Positions 8,147 through 18,651 of a stretch of DNA of 64,000 nt are shown here, one piece after another. This stretch comes from Streptomyces humi (GTDB lineage Bacteria; Actinomycetota; Actinomycetes; Streptomycetales; Streptomycetaceae). The notes under the pieces are model-generated. The model had not been told where the DNA came from and did no database searches. It was given only the letters and a program-made list of their open reading frames with translations. The stretch spans positions 1-64,000 of the forward strand of contig NZ_LBMU02000021.1 in the NCBI RefSeq assembly GCF_001005085.2, written 5' to 3'. A program made the position numbers and the translations under genes. Position 1 is the stretch's first letter, and each line of letters begins with the position of its first letter.

Positions 8147-9717
8147 CGGGTGCCTCCTGCGAGGAGCTGCTGCACGGCCGGGTCGGTCAGGCCGAGCAGG
8201 GCCCTGGGCCACAGTCCGGCGACGACGGTGAGGACGACGAGGGGGGTCCAGGCCGCGAACTCGTACGTGCGGACGTCGGCGAGCCGCGGCGCGTCCTGCG
8301 GTACGGCGCCCATGCAGACGCGGCGGACCACGGCCAGCATGTAGGCGGCGATCAGCAGGGTGCCGAAGGCGGCGATCGCCATGAAGGTCAGGAAGGCCGG
8401 GCGGCTGAGTCCGGCGGCTGGCTCGAACGCACCGAACAGGGCCAGCATCTCGCCCCAGAACCCGGCGAGTCCGGGCAGTCCGAGCGAGGCGACGGCGGCG
8501 AACGCCAGCAGCCCGCCGAGGCGCGGCGCCTTGCCGTACAGCGCGGCGCCGGTGCTCTCGGAGAGGGTGTCCAGGTCGGTGGTTCCGGTGCGGTCCTTCA
8601 GGCCGCCGACCAGGAAGAACAGCAGGCCGGTGATGAGCCCGTGGGCGATGTTGGCGAACAGGGCGCCGTTGACGCCGGTCGGGGTCATGGTGGCGATGCC
8701 GAGCAGGACGAAGCCCATGTGGCCGACGGAGGAGTACGCGATCAGCCGTTTGAGGTCGCCCCGTGCACCCCGTTTGGCCAGGTTCAGGCAGGCCAGGGAC
8801 CCGTAGATGATCCCGACGACGGCGAGGGCGGCGAGGTAGGGCGCGAAGGTGCGGAAGCCGTCCGGCGCGACCGGTAGCAGGATGCGGACGAACCCGTACG
8901 TTCCCATCTTCAGCAGGACACCGGCCAGCATCACCGAGCCGACGGTCGGCGCGGCGGTGTGGGCGTCCGGCAGCCAGCTGTGCAGGGGCCACATCGGGGT
9001 CTTCACCGCAAGTCCGATCCCGATCGCCAGAACGGCGATGACCTGCACGGATGCGGTCAGTGACCGGCCGTTGTCAGTGGCGAGTGCCACCATGTCGAAC
9101 GTGCCCGCCTTGATTCCGATCAGGAGCAGGCCGAGCAGCATGACGACGGACCCGAGCAGAGTGAAGAGGATGAACCTCCAGGCGGCCCGGGTCCGTCCCT
9201 CACCGCCCCAGCGGGCGATGAGGAAGTACATCGGGATGAGCACGGTCTCGAACGCGAGGAAGAAGAGCAGCAGGTCGAGGACGGCGAAGGTCGCGAGGGT
9301 GCCGGACTCCAGGACGAGCAGCAGCGCGACGAAGGCCTTCGGGGACGGGCCCGCGGGCATGTTGAAGTACGAGTACAGCGCGCAGAGGAAGGTCAGCAGC
9401 GCGGTCAGGACCACGAGGGGGAGGGAGATGCCGTCGATGCCGAGGTGGATGCGCACGTCGAGTGCGGGGATCCAGCTGATGTCGGTCGTGGCCTGCATCC
9501 TCGACGGATGGCCGTGGTCGAAGCCGAGTGCGAGGACGATCGCGGCGAGCAGGATCGCGCCGGTGACGGTCACACCGTGCCGGAGCACGGCCTGCTCGGG
9601 TGACGTGCCCTTCAGTCCGGGCGGGGCGGGCAGCAGAGCGGCGACGGCGCCCAGAAGCGGGCCGACGACGATCAATGCCAGAAGGAACTGCATCACGGAT
9701 TCACTGATATCGATCAC
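8143..9717 (-). CDS. nuoM2: NADH-quinone oxidoreductase subunit M (second cluster)
   Basis: A 524-residue antiporter-like subunit of the complex I membrane domain. Motifs include LGIDGISLPLVVLTALLTF, FFLAFETVLIPMYFLIARWG (with the conserved Glu of TM5), TPMWPLHSWLPDAHTAAPT and IAYSSVGHMGFVLLGI. These distinguish NuoM from NuoL and NuoN. The length is typical. It starts six bases after nuoL2 ends and is translationally coupled to nuoN2 through ATGA. Confidence 0.93.
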   Translation of the reverse strand: MIDISESVMQFLLALIVVGPLLGAVAALLPAPPGLKGTSPEQAVLRHGVTVTGAILLAAIVLALGFDHGHPSRMQATTDISWIPALDVRIHLGIDGISLPLVVLTALLTFLCALYSYFNMPAGPSPKAFVALLLVLESGTLATFAVLDLLLFFLAFETVLIPMYFLIARWGGEGRTRAAWRFILFTLLGSVVMLLGLLLIGIKAGTFDMVALATDNGRSLTASVQVIAVLAIGIGLAVKTPMWPLHSWLPDAHTAAPTVGSVMLAGVLLKMGTYGFVRILLPVAPDGFRTFAPYLAALAVVGIIYGSLACLNLAKRGARGDLKRLIAYSSVGHMGFVLLGIATMTPTGVNGALFANIAHGLITGLLFFLVGGLKDRTGTTDLDTLSESTGAALYGKAPRLGGLLAFAAVASLGLPGLAGFWGEMLALFGAFEPAAGLSRPAFLTFMAIAAFGTLLIAAYMLAVVRRVCMGAVPQDAPRLADVRTYEFAAWTPLVVLTVVAGLWPRALLGLTDPAVQQLLAGGTR

Positions 9718-9723
9718 GCCTGC

Positions 9724-11718
9724 TCACGCTCCCGTGGCGACGAGGAGGACGGCGACCGCCAGGACGACGGTGCCGGCGAGCAGCGCGCTCACATAGGTCT
9801 GGACGTTGCCGGTCTGGGCCCGCCGGACGGCGGCGCCAAGCAGGCGGGGCAGGGCTCCCGCTCCGCGGACGTAGGTGTCGACGACCTCACGGTCGAGGAA
9901 CCGGACGAGGCTCGCGGCGGCCAGGACCGGGCGGACGAACAGCACGTCGTACAGGGCGTCCAGGTGGAAGCCCTCGGCCGCGTGCCGGTGCAGCGGGCCG
10001 AGCAGGGCCCGGCCGGGGTCGGCCGGGTCGGGTGCGTAGGCTACGTCGCCGAACGCCGGAGCGTGGGCGGCGATGGCCTCGGCCTCGACCAGGGCCGCAT
10101 CGCCCTCGGGGTGGGCGGCGACGGCGCCCAGCGGAACCCGCGCCGCCGCCGTCCGGGTGCGCAGCCAGGCACCGTAGATGAGGAGTCCGCCGATTAGCGC
10201 GAGGCCGGTGCCGAGGACCGAGGTGGTGAGGGTGGGGGCGAGGGCACGGCCGTCGAACCAGCCGGGCAGTGAACGGTAGGCGAAGCCACCGAAGGCGAGG
10301 GACGGAACGGCCAGCACCCACAGCACCACCGTCATGGACAGCGGCTGCCTGCCGTGGTCCGGGGCCTCGGCTCCCTGGCCTCGGAAGGCCAGCAGCCACA
10401 GCCGGGTCGCGTACGCGGCGGTGAGCAGCGCGGTGACCAGGCCCGCCACGAGGACGATCCAGCCGGCGCTGCCGGGGACGTGCTCGGCGTGACCGGTCGT
10501 CGCGTGCTCGGCGGCGCCGAGGACGGACTCCTTGGAGAAGAAGCCGCTGAAGGGCGGGATCGCGGCGAGCGCGAGCAGGGCCACGGTCATCGTCCAGTAG
10601 GCGTCCGGGACGCGGTCCCGCAGGCCGGACGTGCGGGACATGACGGCGAGCGAGTTGGTGCCGGCGGCATGGATGACCACGCCGGCCGCGAGGAACAACA
10701 ACGCCTTGAAGGCGCCGTGGGACAGGAGGTGGAACACGGCGGCACCACGGTCGCCGACGGCGAGGGCGCCGGTCATGTAGCCGAGCTGCCCGATCGTCGA
10801 GTAGGCGAGGACGCGTTTGATGTCGTCCTGGGCGAGGGCGGCGAGACCAGAACCCACCATCGTGACGGCGCCCATCACCGCGAGGACGACCATCACGGCC
10901 GCGCTGGCCTCGAAGACCGGAAGGAGACGGGCCACGAAGTAGACACCGGCGGCGACCATCGTCGCGGCGTGAATCAGCGCGGAGACGGGGGTCGGGCCCG
11001 CCATCGCGTCGGGGAGCCAGGTGTGCAGCGGGAACTGCGCCGACTTGCCCGCCACGCCGCACAGGAGGAGCAGCCCGACCAGGGCCGGGTGGTGCAGGCC
11101 GCCGTGCGCGACCGTGGAGAGGACGGTGGTGACGCGGAACGATCCGGCGTCGGTGGCCAGCGCGAACAGGCCGATCAGGAACGGCACGTCGCCGAGTTTG
11201 GTGACCAGGAATGCCTTGATGGAGGCGGCACGCGCCTCGGGGGTCTCCCAGTAGTGGCCGACAAGGAAGTAGGAGCAGATGCCCATGACTTCCCAGCCGA
11301 CCAGCAGCACGATCAGGTCGCCGGAGTAGACGACCAGCAGCATCGCGGAGGTGAACAGGGATACGAGGGCGGCATACGAGGGGTAGCGCGGGTCGTCGCG
11401 GAGGTAGCCGGTCGAGTAGATCTGTACGCAGGTGGCGACGAAGGCGACCAGGACGGCTACCAGGGCGGCGAAGCCGTCGATGTACAGGGCGAGTTCGATC
11501 GGGACCGAACCGGTCGGGGTGAGTTCGGTGTGCGTCTCGATGGCCCGGCCGCCGCCCTGGTCGACGGCGACCGTGCAGGCCAGGGCCAGTGCGGCGAGCG
11601 TCGGCAGGACCGCGAGCGGGCGGACGAACCCGGGGGCCGTGCGCCCCAGGAGCAGGCCGGTCACGGCGCCGAGGAACGGCAGGAGAGGGACGAGGACGGC
11701 GAGGGTGGTCGTGGTCAC
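9724..11718 (-). CDS. nuoL2: NADH-quinone oxidoreductase subunit L (second cluster)
   Basis: A 664-residue subunit that in other bacteria carries the long lateral helix of the membrane arm. Visible signatures are [55 protein letters not shown] and ITSFYSFRLW-like sequence ([15 protein letters not shown]). The C-terminal part after about residue 500 is the expected extension. ATG at 11718 overlaps the nuoK2 stop region by four bases. The paralogue in the complete cluster is at 56028-57980. Confidence 0.93.
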   Translation of the reverse strand: MTTTTLAVLVPLLPFLGAVTGLLLGRTAPGFVRPLAVLPTLAALALACTVAVDQGGGRAIETHTELTPTGSVPIELALYIDGFAALVAVLVAFVATCVQIYSTGYLRDDPRYPSYAALVSLFTSAMLLVVYSGDLIVLLVGWEVMGICSYFLVGHYWETPEARAASIKAFLVTKLGDVPFLIGLFALATDAGSFRVTTVLSTVAHGGLHHPALVGLLLLCGVAGKSAQFPLHTWLPDAMAGPTPVSALIHAATMVAAGVYFVARLLPVFEASAAVMVVLAVMGAVTMVGSGLAALAQDDIKRVLAYSTIGQLGYMTGALAVGDRGAAVFHLLSHGAFKALLFLAAGVVIHAAGTNSLAVMSRTSGLRDRVPDAYWTMTVALLALAAIPPFSGFFSKESVLGAAEHATTGHAEHVPGSAGWIVLVAGLVTALLTAAYATRLWLLAFRGQGAEAPDHGRQPLSMTVVLWVLAVPSLAFGGFAYRSLPGWFDGRALAPTLTTSVLGTGLALIGGLLIYGAWLRTRTAAARVPLGAVAAHPEGDAALVEAEAIAAHAPAFGDVAYAPDPADPGRALLGPLHRHAAEGFHLDALYDVLFVRPVLAAASLVRFLDREVVDTYVRGAGALPRLLGAAVRRAQTGNVQTYVSALLAGTVVLAVAVLLVATGA

Positions 11719-12101
11719 GCGGTGGCCTCAGCCTTCTCGTCGGCCGCCGCGTCCGTGGGCGTGCCGGCCGTGCCGTCCTCGTGGCCTTCGGCGGTGTCGC
11801 GGAGCCGGTCGATGTCGGCGGTGCCGCGGTTGCGGTGGACGGCGAGGACGATCGCCAGGCCGATGCCGATCTCGGCGGCGGCGATGGCGATGGTGAACAG
11901 GGTCAGGGCCTGGCCGGAGTGCAGGGTGTCCCGGGCGGCCTTGCTCAGCCAGACGTCGAAGGCGACGAGGTTGAGGTTGACGGCGTTGAGCATCAGCTCG
12001 ACCGACATCAGGACCAGGATCGCGTTGCGGCGGGCGAGGACGCCGTACAGGCCGGTGCAGAAGAGGAGGGCGGAGAGAACGGCGGGATCGGCGAGGTGCA
12101 T
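11715..12101 (-). CDS. nuoK2: NADH-quinone oxidoreductase subunit K (second cluster)
   Basis: A small three-helix subunit with the typical core [20 protein letters not shown], including the conserved membrane Glu, and the [20 protein letters not shown] end. It has 128 residues, against 99 in the paralogue at 57996-58295. The extra 25 to 30 residues are a charged tail ([20 protein letters not shown]). The ATG at 12101 shares one base with the nuoJ2 stop (TGATG). Confidence 0.9.
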   Translation of the reverse strand: MHLADPAVLSALLFCTGLYGVLARRNAILVLMSVELMLNAVNLNLVAFDVWLSKAARDTLHSGQALTLFTIAIAAAEIGIGLAIVLAVHRNRGTADIDRLRDTAEGHEDGTAGTPTDAAADEKAEATA

Positions 12102-12733
12102 CAGCGGGCGCCTTCCTGCTCGATCGGGTGAATTCCGCGATTCGTGACCGAGGGGGAACTCTGCGTGACCGCTCGGCCGTTCACAGGAGGCGGGGTCGGA
12201 TCCGCATTGGCCTTCCGGGACAGGACGATCGCCCCGACCAGGGCCGCGAGGAGGAGGACGGAAAGGGCCTCGAAGGGCAGGACCCAGTTCTGGAAGAGGC
12301 TCGCACCGGTGACCTTCGTCGAGCCGGCGGCGGCGCCCCCCAGGTCGATCCAGGTGGTACGGAAGGCGTCGACGACCACCCAGACCAGAGCGGCCGCCGC
12401 GCACACGGCGACGGCCAGCGCGAACCAGCGGTTGCCGGAGTCGGCGTCCGGGGAGCGGCCGATCGGGGCCTTGGTGAGCATCAGACCGAAGAGAAGGAGG
12501 ACGACGACGGAACCCACATAGATGAGCACCTGCACCCAGGCGATGAACTCGGCGGTGAGAAGCAGGTATTCGACGGCGAGCCCCCCAAGGGCGACCACCA
12601 GCCACAGAGCGGCGTGCACCAGCTGGCGCGTGGTCACCGTGACGAGCGCGGCGCCGAAGGTGACCAGGCCGACGAGGAGGAAGGCGACCTCCACGCCGGT
12701 CGGAGAGAGGAAGCCGTGCGGCGCTTGGGTCAT
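12101..12733 (-). CDS. nuoJ2: NADH-quinone oxidoreductase subunit J (second cluster)
   Basis: A 210-residue five-helix subunit near the quinone-linked proton channel. The motif [20 protein letters not shown] followed by [19 protein letters not shown] is diagnostic of NuoJ. The start is taken as ATG at 12733. GTG at 12742, which overlaps the nuoI2 stop as GTGA, is an equally reasonable alternative and adds three residues. The end overlaps nuoK2 by one base. Confidence 0.9.
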   Translation of the reverse strand: MTQAPHGFLSPTGVEVAFLLVGLVTFGAALVTVTTRQLVHAALWLVVALGGLAVEYLLLTAEFIAWVQVLIYVGSVVVLLLFGLMLTKAPIGRSPDADSGNRWFALAVAVCAAAALVWVVVDAFRTTWIDLGGAAAGSTKVTGASLFQNWVLPFEALSVLLLAALVGAIVLSRKANADPTPPPVNGRAVTQSSPSVTNRGIHPIEQEGAR

Positions 12734-12738
12734 GGCGG

Positions 12739-13311
12739 TCACGACTCCCCCTCCCCCGGTTCGGCGCGGTAGGCGGACGGCTCCCGCTGCGCGGCGGCGA
12801 GCTTCTCGGCGGTCTTGCGGGCGGCCGCGATCTCCTTCGGTTCCTCCGCACCGGGGTCGAGGGCGGGCGGTGCGGGGACCGTCCACATCCACTCACGGAG
12901 CTTGTCCCGCTCATGGGTGAGCTCGTGGATGTCGGTCTCGGCGTACTCGAACTCGGGGGACCAGAACAGAGCGTCGAAAGGACAGACCTCGATGCAGATA
13001 CCGCAGTACATGCACAGGGAGAAGTCGATGGCGAAGCGGTCCAGCACGTTGCGGCTGCGTTCCCGGCCACCGGGGGCCGCCGCCGGGACGGTCTCCTTGT
13101 GGGAGTCGATGTAGATGCACCAGTCGGGGCACTCACGGGCGCAGAGCATGCAGACCGTGCAGTTCTCCTCGAACAGGCCGATCACGCCCCGGGTACGGGG
13201 CGGGAGGTCGGGAAGCGCGTCCGGGTACTGCTCGGTGACCGACTTCCGGGTCATCGTGCGCAGGGTGACGGCCAGGCCCTTGGCGAGGCCGGAGCCGGGG
13301 ATGGGGGCCAC
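12739..13311 (-). CDS. nuoI2: NADH-quinone oxidoreductase subunit I (second cluster)
   Basis: A 190-residue ferredoxin-like subunit that binds two [4Fe-4S] clusters. The two motifs are [17 protein letters not shown] and [22 protein letters not shown] at 13311 overlaps the nuoH2 stop by one base (TAGTG). An open frame extends further upstream, but that part is nuoH2 in another frame. The C-terminus has a charged Ala/Glu-rich tail. In complex I this subunit sits between the peripheral arm and NuoH. Here its usual upstream electron partners (NuoE, F, G) are not encoded in the cluster. Confidence 0.92.
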   Translation of the reverse strand: MAPIPGSGLAKGLAVTLRTMTRKSVTEQYPDALPDLPPRTRGVIGLFEENCTVCMLCARECPDWCIYIDSHKETVPAAAPGGRERSRNVLDRFAIDFSLCMYCGICIEVCPFDALFWSPEFEYAETDIHELTHERDKLREWMWTVPAPPALDPGAEEPKEIAAARKTAEKLAAAQREPSAYRAEPGEGES

Positions 13312-14279
13312 TAGGAGATCACCACCTTGACGATGCCGGTGAGGGCGATCTGAGCGAGAGAAAGGGGGACGAGCAGGGTCCAGGAGAACTTTTGCAGCTG
13401 GTCCTCGCGCAGGCGGGGGTAGGTGACGCGGAGCCAGATCACGACGAAGGCGAGGAGGGCCGTCTTCAGCAGGGTCCACAGCCAGCCGAGACCATCGGCG
13501 CCCCACGGCCCGTGCCAGCCACCCAGGAAGAGCACGGTGGTCAGACCGCACAGGACGACGATCCCGGCGTACTCGGCGAGCAGGAACAGGGCGAAGCGCA
13601 GACCGGTGTACTCGGTGTACGCGCCGAAGATGATCTCCGAGTCGGCGACGGGCATGTCGAACGGCGGCCGCTGGAGCTCAGCGAGCCCGGCGACGAAGAA
13701 CACCAGTCCGCCGGTGATCTGCCAGGGCAGCCACCACCAGTGGAAGGCACCGACGATGCCCGGCAGGGAGACCGTGCCGGCCGCCATCGCCACGGAGGCG
13801 GCGGCGAGCAGCATCGGGAGTTCGTAGGCGAGGAGCTGAGCGGCGGTGCGCAGGCCGCCGAGGAGGGAGAACTTGTTGGCGCTGGCCCAGCCGGCCATGA
13901 GCGAGCCGAGGACGCCGACGCCCATGACGGCCAGCACGAAGAACACACCCGCGTCCAGGGCCTGGCCGACGGCGCCCTCGCCGGGTCCGATGGGGATGGC
14001 CAGCAGTACGAGGAGATACGGGAGGAGGGCCACCGCGGGCGCCAGTTGGAAGACACGGCGGTCCGCGCCCGCCGGGACCACGTCCTCCTTCTGCGCGAAC
14101 TTCACGCCGTCGGCGATCAGCTGGGCCCAGCCGTGGAAGCCGCCGGCGTACATCGGGCCGAGGCGGCCCTGCATGTGGGCCATCACCTTGTGCTCGGTCT
14201 GACCGACGATCAGGGGGAAGGTAAGGAAGACGACGAACACGACGAGGAGTCGCAAGGCGACGTCCAGAGCGTCGTTCAC
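13311..14279 (-). CDS. nuoH2: NADH-quinone oxidoreductase subunit H (second cluster)
   Basis: A 322-residue membrane subunit that helps form the quinone chamber. Signatures: [38 protein letters not shown], and the loop [24 protein letters not shown] sequence with the conserved acidic residues facing NuoB/NuoD. It ends [11 protein letters not shown], without the long tail seen in NuoH of the complete cluster (59732-61096). It overlaps nuoC2 by four bases. Confidence 0.93.
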   Translation of the reverse strand: MNDALDVALRLLVVFVVFLTFPLIVGQTEHKVMAHMQGRLGPMYAGGFHGWAQLIADGVKFAQKEDVVPAGADRRVFQLAPAVALLPYLLVLLAIPIGPGEGAVGQALDAGVFFVLAVMGVGVLGSLMAGWASANKFSLLGGLRTAAQLLAYELPMLLAAASVAMAAGTVSLPGIVGAFHWWWLPWQITGGLVFFVAGLAELQRPPFDMPVADSEIIFGAYTEYTGLRFALFLLAEYAGIVVLCGLTTVLFLGGWHGPWGADGLGWLWTLLKTALLAFVVIWLRVTYPRLREDQLQKFSWTLLVPLSLAQIALTGIVKVVIS

Positions 14280-16048
14280 TGCGAGCCTCCTGGGCGGTCG
14301 TCACGGGGCGGTTGTTCGGGATCGGCGTTGTCGGGGGCGGCCTGCTCGTGGATGGCCTGGTCTGGCGTGACCTTGTCGGGGGCGTCGAGGTCAGGAGGGG
14401 AGTCGGGTGCGGAGGCTTCGACCGCTTCGGAGGCGTCGGCCGCTTCTGACGCTTCTGACGCTTCGGTCGCTTCGGTCGCTTCGGGGGCCGCGCGTTCACC
14501 GGTTGGGCCCTCAGGAGCCGGGCCTTCAGAAGCCGAGCTGTCCGAGACCGGAGACTTCTCGGTCGCGGGTTCGGCCCCGGTTTCTGCTCCGGGTTCGGTC
14601 CCGGTCGGCCCAGGCGATTCGTTCGGCTCGGTCGGCGCCGGGCGCCGCTCGGCCGGTCCGGGCTCGTCGAAAGCGGGGCGAGCGTGGTGCCACGGCGCGT
14701 CCGCGCTGCGCGAGGGCCGCGGCTGGGTGGCCGTTTCCGGCGCCGCCGCCGTCTCCGCCGCGCGCTGCGAGGCGGAACCGCTCGAGGCGGTACGCGCCCG
14801 ACGCGGACCCCGATGAGCCGACGGCGTTCCCGCCTCCCGGCCCCCCGCCGCCTGAGCGGCCTCGCCCGAGACGGCCTCTCCCACGGCAGCCTGCTCGGCC
14901 GTGGTCTGTTCCGACCCGGTTTGTCCCAACCCGGCCTGTTCCGCCCCGGTCGGTTCCACCCCGGCCTGCTCCGCTCCGGCCTGTTCCGCGCCGGTCGATT
15001 CCACTCCGGCCTCGCGACGCTCGACCGCGGTCTGCTCAGCCTCGGTCTGCCCGGCGGCCTCGGCCCCGGCCCTCTCGGCCTCGGTCCGTCCGGCCTCGGC
15101 CCCAGCCCCCCCGGCCTCGGTCCGCCCGGCGCCGGGACGCTCCGGAGTCGTCTCCTCCGTGGGAGCGTGGCGTTGGGAAGCGGATCCGGCGCTTGCCGTG
15201 CGTGTCCGGCGTGGAGACGTCGGTGGTTGCTCCGTGGAAGCCGCCCGCTGGGAAGCGGAGCCGGCGCTGGCGGTGCGGGAGCGGCGTGGGGTGGTCGTCG
15301 GCCCGGGTTCGGGCTGCGCTGCCTCCGGAGCACGGGAGCCCGCGGCCTCGGGCGTCTCCGCCGCCTGGCTCGCCGAGCCCTGGGCCGCGGTGCGTGCGCG
15401 TCGTACCGGGCGGTCGCCGGCAGCGGCGGCCGGGCGGGTGCCGGCGGTACGGGCCGGGCGGGCGGGGGCGGGCGGGAGCTGGCCCTTGAGGGGGCCCCAC
15501 TCATTGGGGTCGGGGACGCCCGGGGGAAGCATCTGGCGGCGCTTCGGGCCGCCGTGGTCGGACTCGCCCGGTTCCTTGGCGCCGGGCCATGCCTTGGCGA
15601 CCCGGGCGGCCAGGACGAAGTCCTTGCGCAGGGGGTGGCCCTCGAAGGTTTCCGGGAGGAGGAGGTGGTCGAGGCCGGGGTGGCCGGTGAAGCGGACGCC
15701 GAACATCTCGTGGGTCTCGCGTTCGTGCCAGCGGGCGCCCGCGTAGACGTCGACGGCGGACGGGAGTTCGGGGGCGGTGTGCGGCACCGTCGTACGCAGC
15801 AGAAGGCGGCGGACCGGGGCGAGCGCGACGACGTGGGCGGAGACGCGGAAGCCGGTGCCGGGTTCGTCGACCGCGCTCAGCCAGTCGAAGTAGGTGCAGG
15901 AGAGGGTCCTACGGGCGACTTCCAGGGCGGCGAGCCAGGAGGACGGCGGGACGTCGACCGTCAGCACCCCGTACGACTCCTCCGCTGTCGCGTCGGGGCC
16001 GAAGAGCTCCTCTACGGGGGCCGGCAGCCAGCCGGTCGGGGCGGTCAT
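14276..16048 (-). CDS. nuoC2: NuoC (30 kDa) subunit with a very long low-complexity tail (second cluster)
   Basis: The first ~185 residues are a normal NuoC/30-kDa subunit, with [20 protein letters not shown] and [20 protein letters not shown]. The protein then continues for some 400 residues of Ala/Glu/Pro/Thr-rich sequence, 590 in total against about 170-250 in the family. The tail has two repeat types: [15 protein letters not shown], present about five times with variation, and a pentad-like GAEQAG / GVEPT / GSEQT array. The base composition stays Streptomyces-like and there is no frame break. The tail is probably disordered. It lies on the NuoC side, where NuoD would normally dock, and nuoD is absent here. 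Confidence 0.9.
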   Translation of the reverse strand: MTAPTGWLPAPVEELFGPDATAEESYGVLTVDVPPSSWLAALEVARRTLSCTYFDWLSAVDEPGTGFRVSAHVVALAPVRRLLLRTTVPHTAPELPSAVDVYAGARWHERETHEMFGVRFTGHPGLDHLLLPETFEGHPLRKDFVLAARVAKAWPGAKEPGESDHGGPKRRQMLPPGVPDPNEWGPLKGQLPPAPARPARTAGTRPAAAAGDRPVRRARTAAQGSASQAAETPEAAGSRAPEAAQPEPGPTTTPRRSRTASAGSASQRAASTEQPPTSPRRTRTASAGSASQRHAPTEETTPERPGAGRTEAGGAGAEAGRTEAERAGAEAAGQTEAEQTAVERREAGVESTGAEQAGAEQAGVEPTGAEQAGLGQTGSEQTTAEQAAVGEAVSGEAAQAAGGREAGTPSAHRGPRRARTASSGSASQRAAETAAAPETATQPRPSRSADAPWHHARPAFDEPGPAERRPAPTEPNESPGPTGTEPGAETGAEPATEKSPVSDSSASEGPAPEGPTGERAAPEATEATEASEASEAADASEAVEASAPDSPPDLDAPDKVTPDQAIHEQAAPDNADPEQPPRDDRPGGSQ

Positions 16049-16641
16049 CGCGCGTCCCCCTCCTCCGCCGGGGCCGGGGGGCGCACCAGGCCGCTCTGGA
16101 GGGCCGCGGCAGAGGGGCGCTGGGTGCCGTAGCGCTCGCGGAGGGACTCCGCCGCGATCTTCTCCTGGAGTTTCAGGATGCCCTGGAGGAGGGCCTCGGG
16201 ACGCGGCGGGCAGCCGGGGACGTAGACGTCGACGGGGATGATCTGGTCGACGCCCTTGGTGACGGAGTAGGAGTCCCAGTACGGCCCGCCGCAGTTCGAG
16301 CAGGCGCCGAAGGAGATGACGTACTTCGGTTCGGGCATCTGCTCGTACAGGCGCTTGACCGCCGGGGCCATCTTGTCCGTGACCGTGCCCGAGACCACCA
16401 TCAGGTCGGCCTGGCGGGGACCCGGCGCGAAGGGGATCACGCCGAGGCGGATGAAGTCGTGGCGGGCCATCGACGCGGCGATGAACTCGATCGCGCAGCA
16501 GGCGAGGCCGAAGTTGAAGACCCAGAGCGAGTAGCGGCGGCCCCAGTTGAGGACGACCTTCATCGGCTCGGGGGCGAGGCGGGCGAGGGCGCCCAGCCTC
16601 TGCGGCTCCGGCAGCGGGACGGGCTCCGGCATCACGTCCAT
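16045..16641 (-). CDS. nuoB2: NADH-quinone oxidoreductase subunit B (second cluster)
   Basis: A 198-residue subunit carrying cluster N2, the last electron donor to quinone. The Cys ligands are in [19 protein letters not shown] and [12 protein letters not shown], and all four are present. ATG at 16641 overlaps nuoA2 by ten bases. GTG at 16635 and ATG at 16632 are alternative starts. The open frame upstream of these is a nuoA2 shadow. The C-terminus overlaps nuoC2 by four bases. Confidence 0.92.
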   Translation of the reverse strand: MDVMPEPVPLPEPQRLGALARLAPEPMKVVLNWGRRYSLWVFNFGLACCAIEFIAASMARHDFIRLGVIPFAPGPRQADLMVVSGTVTDKMAPAVKRLYEQMPEPKYVISFGACSNCGGPYWDSYSVTKGVDQIIPVDVYVPGCPPRPEALLQGILKLQEKIAAESLRERYGTQRPSAAALQSGLVRPPAPAEEGDAR

Positions 16642-17042
16642 GTCAGGACGCCCTTCTTGTATGCGTACAGCAGGCCGACGGTGAGGAAGCCGAGGAAGAT
16701 GAACATCTCCACGAGCGTGGCCGCACCGTAGCCGGGGGCGGCGAAGACCGTCGCCCAGGGGAACAGGAAGATCGAGTCGACGGCGAAGATGACGTAGAGG
16801 AAGGCGTAGACGTAGTAGCGGACCTGGGTGTGGGCCCAGCCCTCGCCGACGGGGTCGACGCCGCACTCGTAGGTGAGGAGTTTCTCGGGGGTGGGGACCA
16901 CCGGGCGCAGCAGCCGGCCGGCCCCGAAGGCGACGGCGACGAAGAGCACGCCGACAACGGTCAGCAGCCCCACGACCGAGTAGGACGCGAAGTAGCCCGC
17001 CGCGACGGCCACGGTCGGTTCGCCACCCACCGTCTCCCGCAT
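16632..17042 (-). CDS. nuoA2: NADH-quinone oxidoreductase subunit A (second cluster)
   Basis: A 136-residue three-helix subunit and the first gene of the partial nuo cluster. The motif [16 protein letters not shown], with its conserved Cys and Asp, and [12 protein letters not shown] identify it. ATG at 17042 has a GAGGGA-type site upstream and is preferred to the frame opening at 17147, which would add unconserved Arg-rich sequence. Confidence 0.9.
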   Translation of the reverse strand: MRETVGGEPTVAVAAGYFASYSVVGLLTVVGVLFVAVAFGAGRLLRPVVPTPEKLLTYECGVDPVGEGWAHTQVRYYVYAFLYVIFAVDSIFLFPWATVFAAPGYGAATLVEMFIFLGFLTVGLLYAYKKGVLTWT

Positions 17043-17119
17043 CGTCCGTCCCTCACTCCCTCGACAGGCAGCGCGCCCGGCCCGGCCCGTCGTCCCGACC
17101 TCGGTCCGTGACCTCGGCC

Positions 17120-17154
17120 GACTCCCGATTCGACGATCTGTACGCACGGGAGTC
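17120..17154 (-). promoter_or_regulatory. Inverted repeat upstream of nuoA2
   Basis: The arms GACTCCCG (17120-17127) and CGGGAGTC (17147-17154) are perfect complements 19 bases apart, about 80-110 bases before the nuoA2 start. It could be an operator or a 5'-leader hairpin of the partial nuo operon. It does not look like the Rex site (TTGTGAA-type) known from Streptomyces respiratory genes. Confidence 0.35.
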
Positions 17155-17294
17155 TAGGCCCTGATAAAGACACGGTAAGCAGGCCGTCACACGGTGGGAC
17201 ATGATGCGGGAGCCCACTGGTGGGGTTTTCCCCAGGGTGACCCGGGCGGCGAACTCCATGGCGCGGCGTCACGGCACACGGCACGCTGGCGCAC

Positions 17295-18485
17295 ATGACC
17301 GCACCCGTACCCCGATCCCTCAGCTCCGTCGACGGCGGAGACGACCGTGAGCGGCTGCCGCCCGTGCGCTTCGCCTACGACGGTCACACCTGGAAGGAGA
17401 TCGCGCACCTTCTGCTGAACCTGCCGATGTCGTTGTTCGGCTTCGTGTACGTGACGACGACGCTGTGGGTGAGCGGCATCCTGACGCTCACGGTGATCGG
17501 CATTCCGCTGCTCGCCGCCACCCTGCTGGGCGCCCGGCAGCTGGGGAAGCTGGAACGGGCACGCGCGCGCGGGCTGCTCGGGGTGCGGGTGGACGAGCCG
17601 ACGCCGATGCCGTGGGGCAAGCGCGGTGGGGGCTCGCAGCGGCTCTGGATGACGCTGAAGGATCCGGTGGGCTGGCGGACGCTGCTGTACGACTTCATCC
17701 GGCTGCCCTGGGGCGTCCTCACCTTCTGCGTGACGCTGACCTCGCTGTTCGTGCTGTGGCCGGTGCTGCCGTTCATCGCGCGCGGGCTCGCGAACGTGGA
17801 CCGGGCGATGGTCCGCGGTCTGCTGTCGCCGTCCGACGAGCTGGAGCGCCGGATCGCCGAACTGGAGTCCGACCGGGGGGTGGTCGTGGACACGGCCGCC
17901 GCCGATCTCCGCCGGATCGAACGGGATCTGCACGACGGCGCGCAGGCCCGCCTCGTCAACCTGGCGATGGGGCTGGGCCTGGCGAAGGAGAAGCTGCTGG
18001 AGGATCCGGACGCGGCCGCCGTGATGGTCGAGGAGGCGCACGGTGAGGTGAAGCTGGCCCTCCAGGAGCTGCGGGACCTGGCCCGGGGCATCCATCCGGC
18101 GGTGCTGACCGACCGGGGCCTGGACGCGGCGCTGTCCTCGGTGGCCTCGCGGTGCACGGTGCCGGTGCAGGTGACCGCGGACCTGCCGGCCAGGCCGGCG
18201 CCCGCGATCGAGGGCATCGCCTACTTCACCGTCTCCGAGCTGCTTCAGAACATCAGTAAGCACAGCGGTGCGCGCAGCGCCGCGGTCGACGTGTGGCGGA
18301 CCGAGGACCGGCTGCTGATCCAGGTGTGGGACGACGGTCGCGGCGGGGCGAGCCTGGACCGCGGCACCGGGATGCGAGGGCTCGCGGACCGGCTGGGCGC
18401 GGTCGACGGCCTGTTCGTCGTCGACTCCCCGGAAGGCGGTCCGACGACGGTCACCGCCGAGTTGCCCTGGCGCGACCGGTCCTAG
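17295..18485 (+). CDS. Sensor histidine kinase, NarL-partner type (HisKA_3)
   Basis: A 396-residue membrane kinase. The N-terminal half is a putative sensor domain with four hydrophobic segments (LNLPMSLFGFVYVTTTLWV, LTVIGIPLLAATLL and two more near residues 130-165). The dimerisation region is LRRIERDLHDGAQARLV, with His about residue 215. The ATPase domain has the N-box SELLQNISKHSGA, the G box DDGRGGAS and GTGMRGLADRL. It shares long identical stretches with the kinase at 18652-20052, so the two are tandem paralogues. Only one response-regulator gene is close by (20216-20887). Confidence 0.9.
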   Translation: MTAPVPRSLSSVDGGDDRERLPPVRFAYDGHTWKEIAHLLLNLPMSLFGFVYVTTTLWVSGILTLTVIGIPLLAATLLGARQLGKLERARARGLLGVRVDEPTPMPWGKRGGGSQRLWMTLKDPVGWRTLLYDFIRLPWGVLTFCVTLTSLFVLWPVLPFIARGLANVDRAMVRGLLSPSDELERRIAELESDRGVVVDTAAADLRRIERDLHDGAQARLVNLAMGLGLAKEKLLEDPDAAAVMVEEAHGEVKLALQELRDLARGIHPAVLTDRGLDAALSSVASRCTVPVQVTADLPARPAPAIEGIAYFTVSELLQNISKHSGARSAAVDVWRTEDRLLIQVWDDGRGGASLDRGTGMRGLADRLGAVDGLFVVDSPEGGPTTVTAELPWRDRS

Positions 18486-18651
18486 GTCGGACGGGCGGGG
18501 CGGACGCGTGGGGAGGACGCGTGGGGTGGGGAAAACCCCCCGTCCGAGACGCCGACGGACTCCATGGTCCGCGCGTGCGAGGCACAGCAGGGTGGAGGTA
18601 CGGCAGGACAGGGCCGATGTGACTGGAACAGGACAGGACGGGACGGCGGCG

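Noticed and set aside
6611..8344. Long plus-strand open frame of 577 codons over nuoN2.
   Set aside because: It is antisense to a clear nuoN gene. Long antisense frames are normal in high-GC DNA and its protein is a Gly/Asp/Glu/Arg-rich artefact.
17120..17154. Rex (NADH-sensing) operator before nuoA2.
   Set aside because: The inverted repeat there is GACTCCCG/CGGGAGTC and has none of the TTGTGAA half-sites of Rex.
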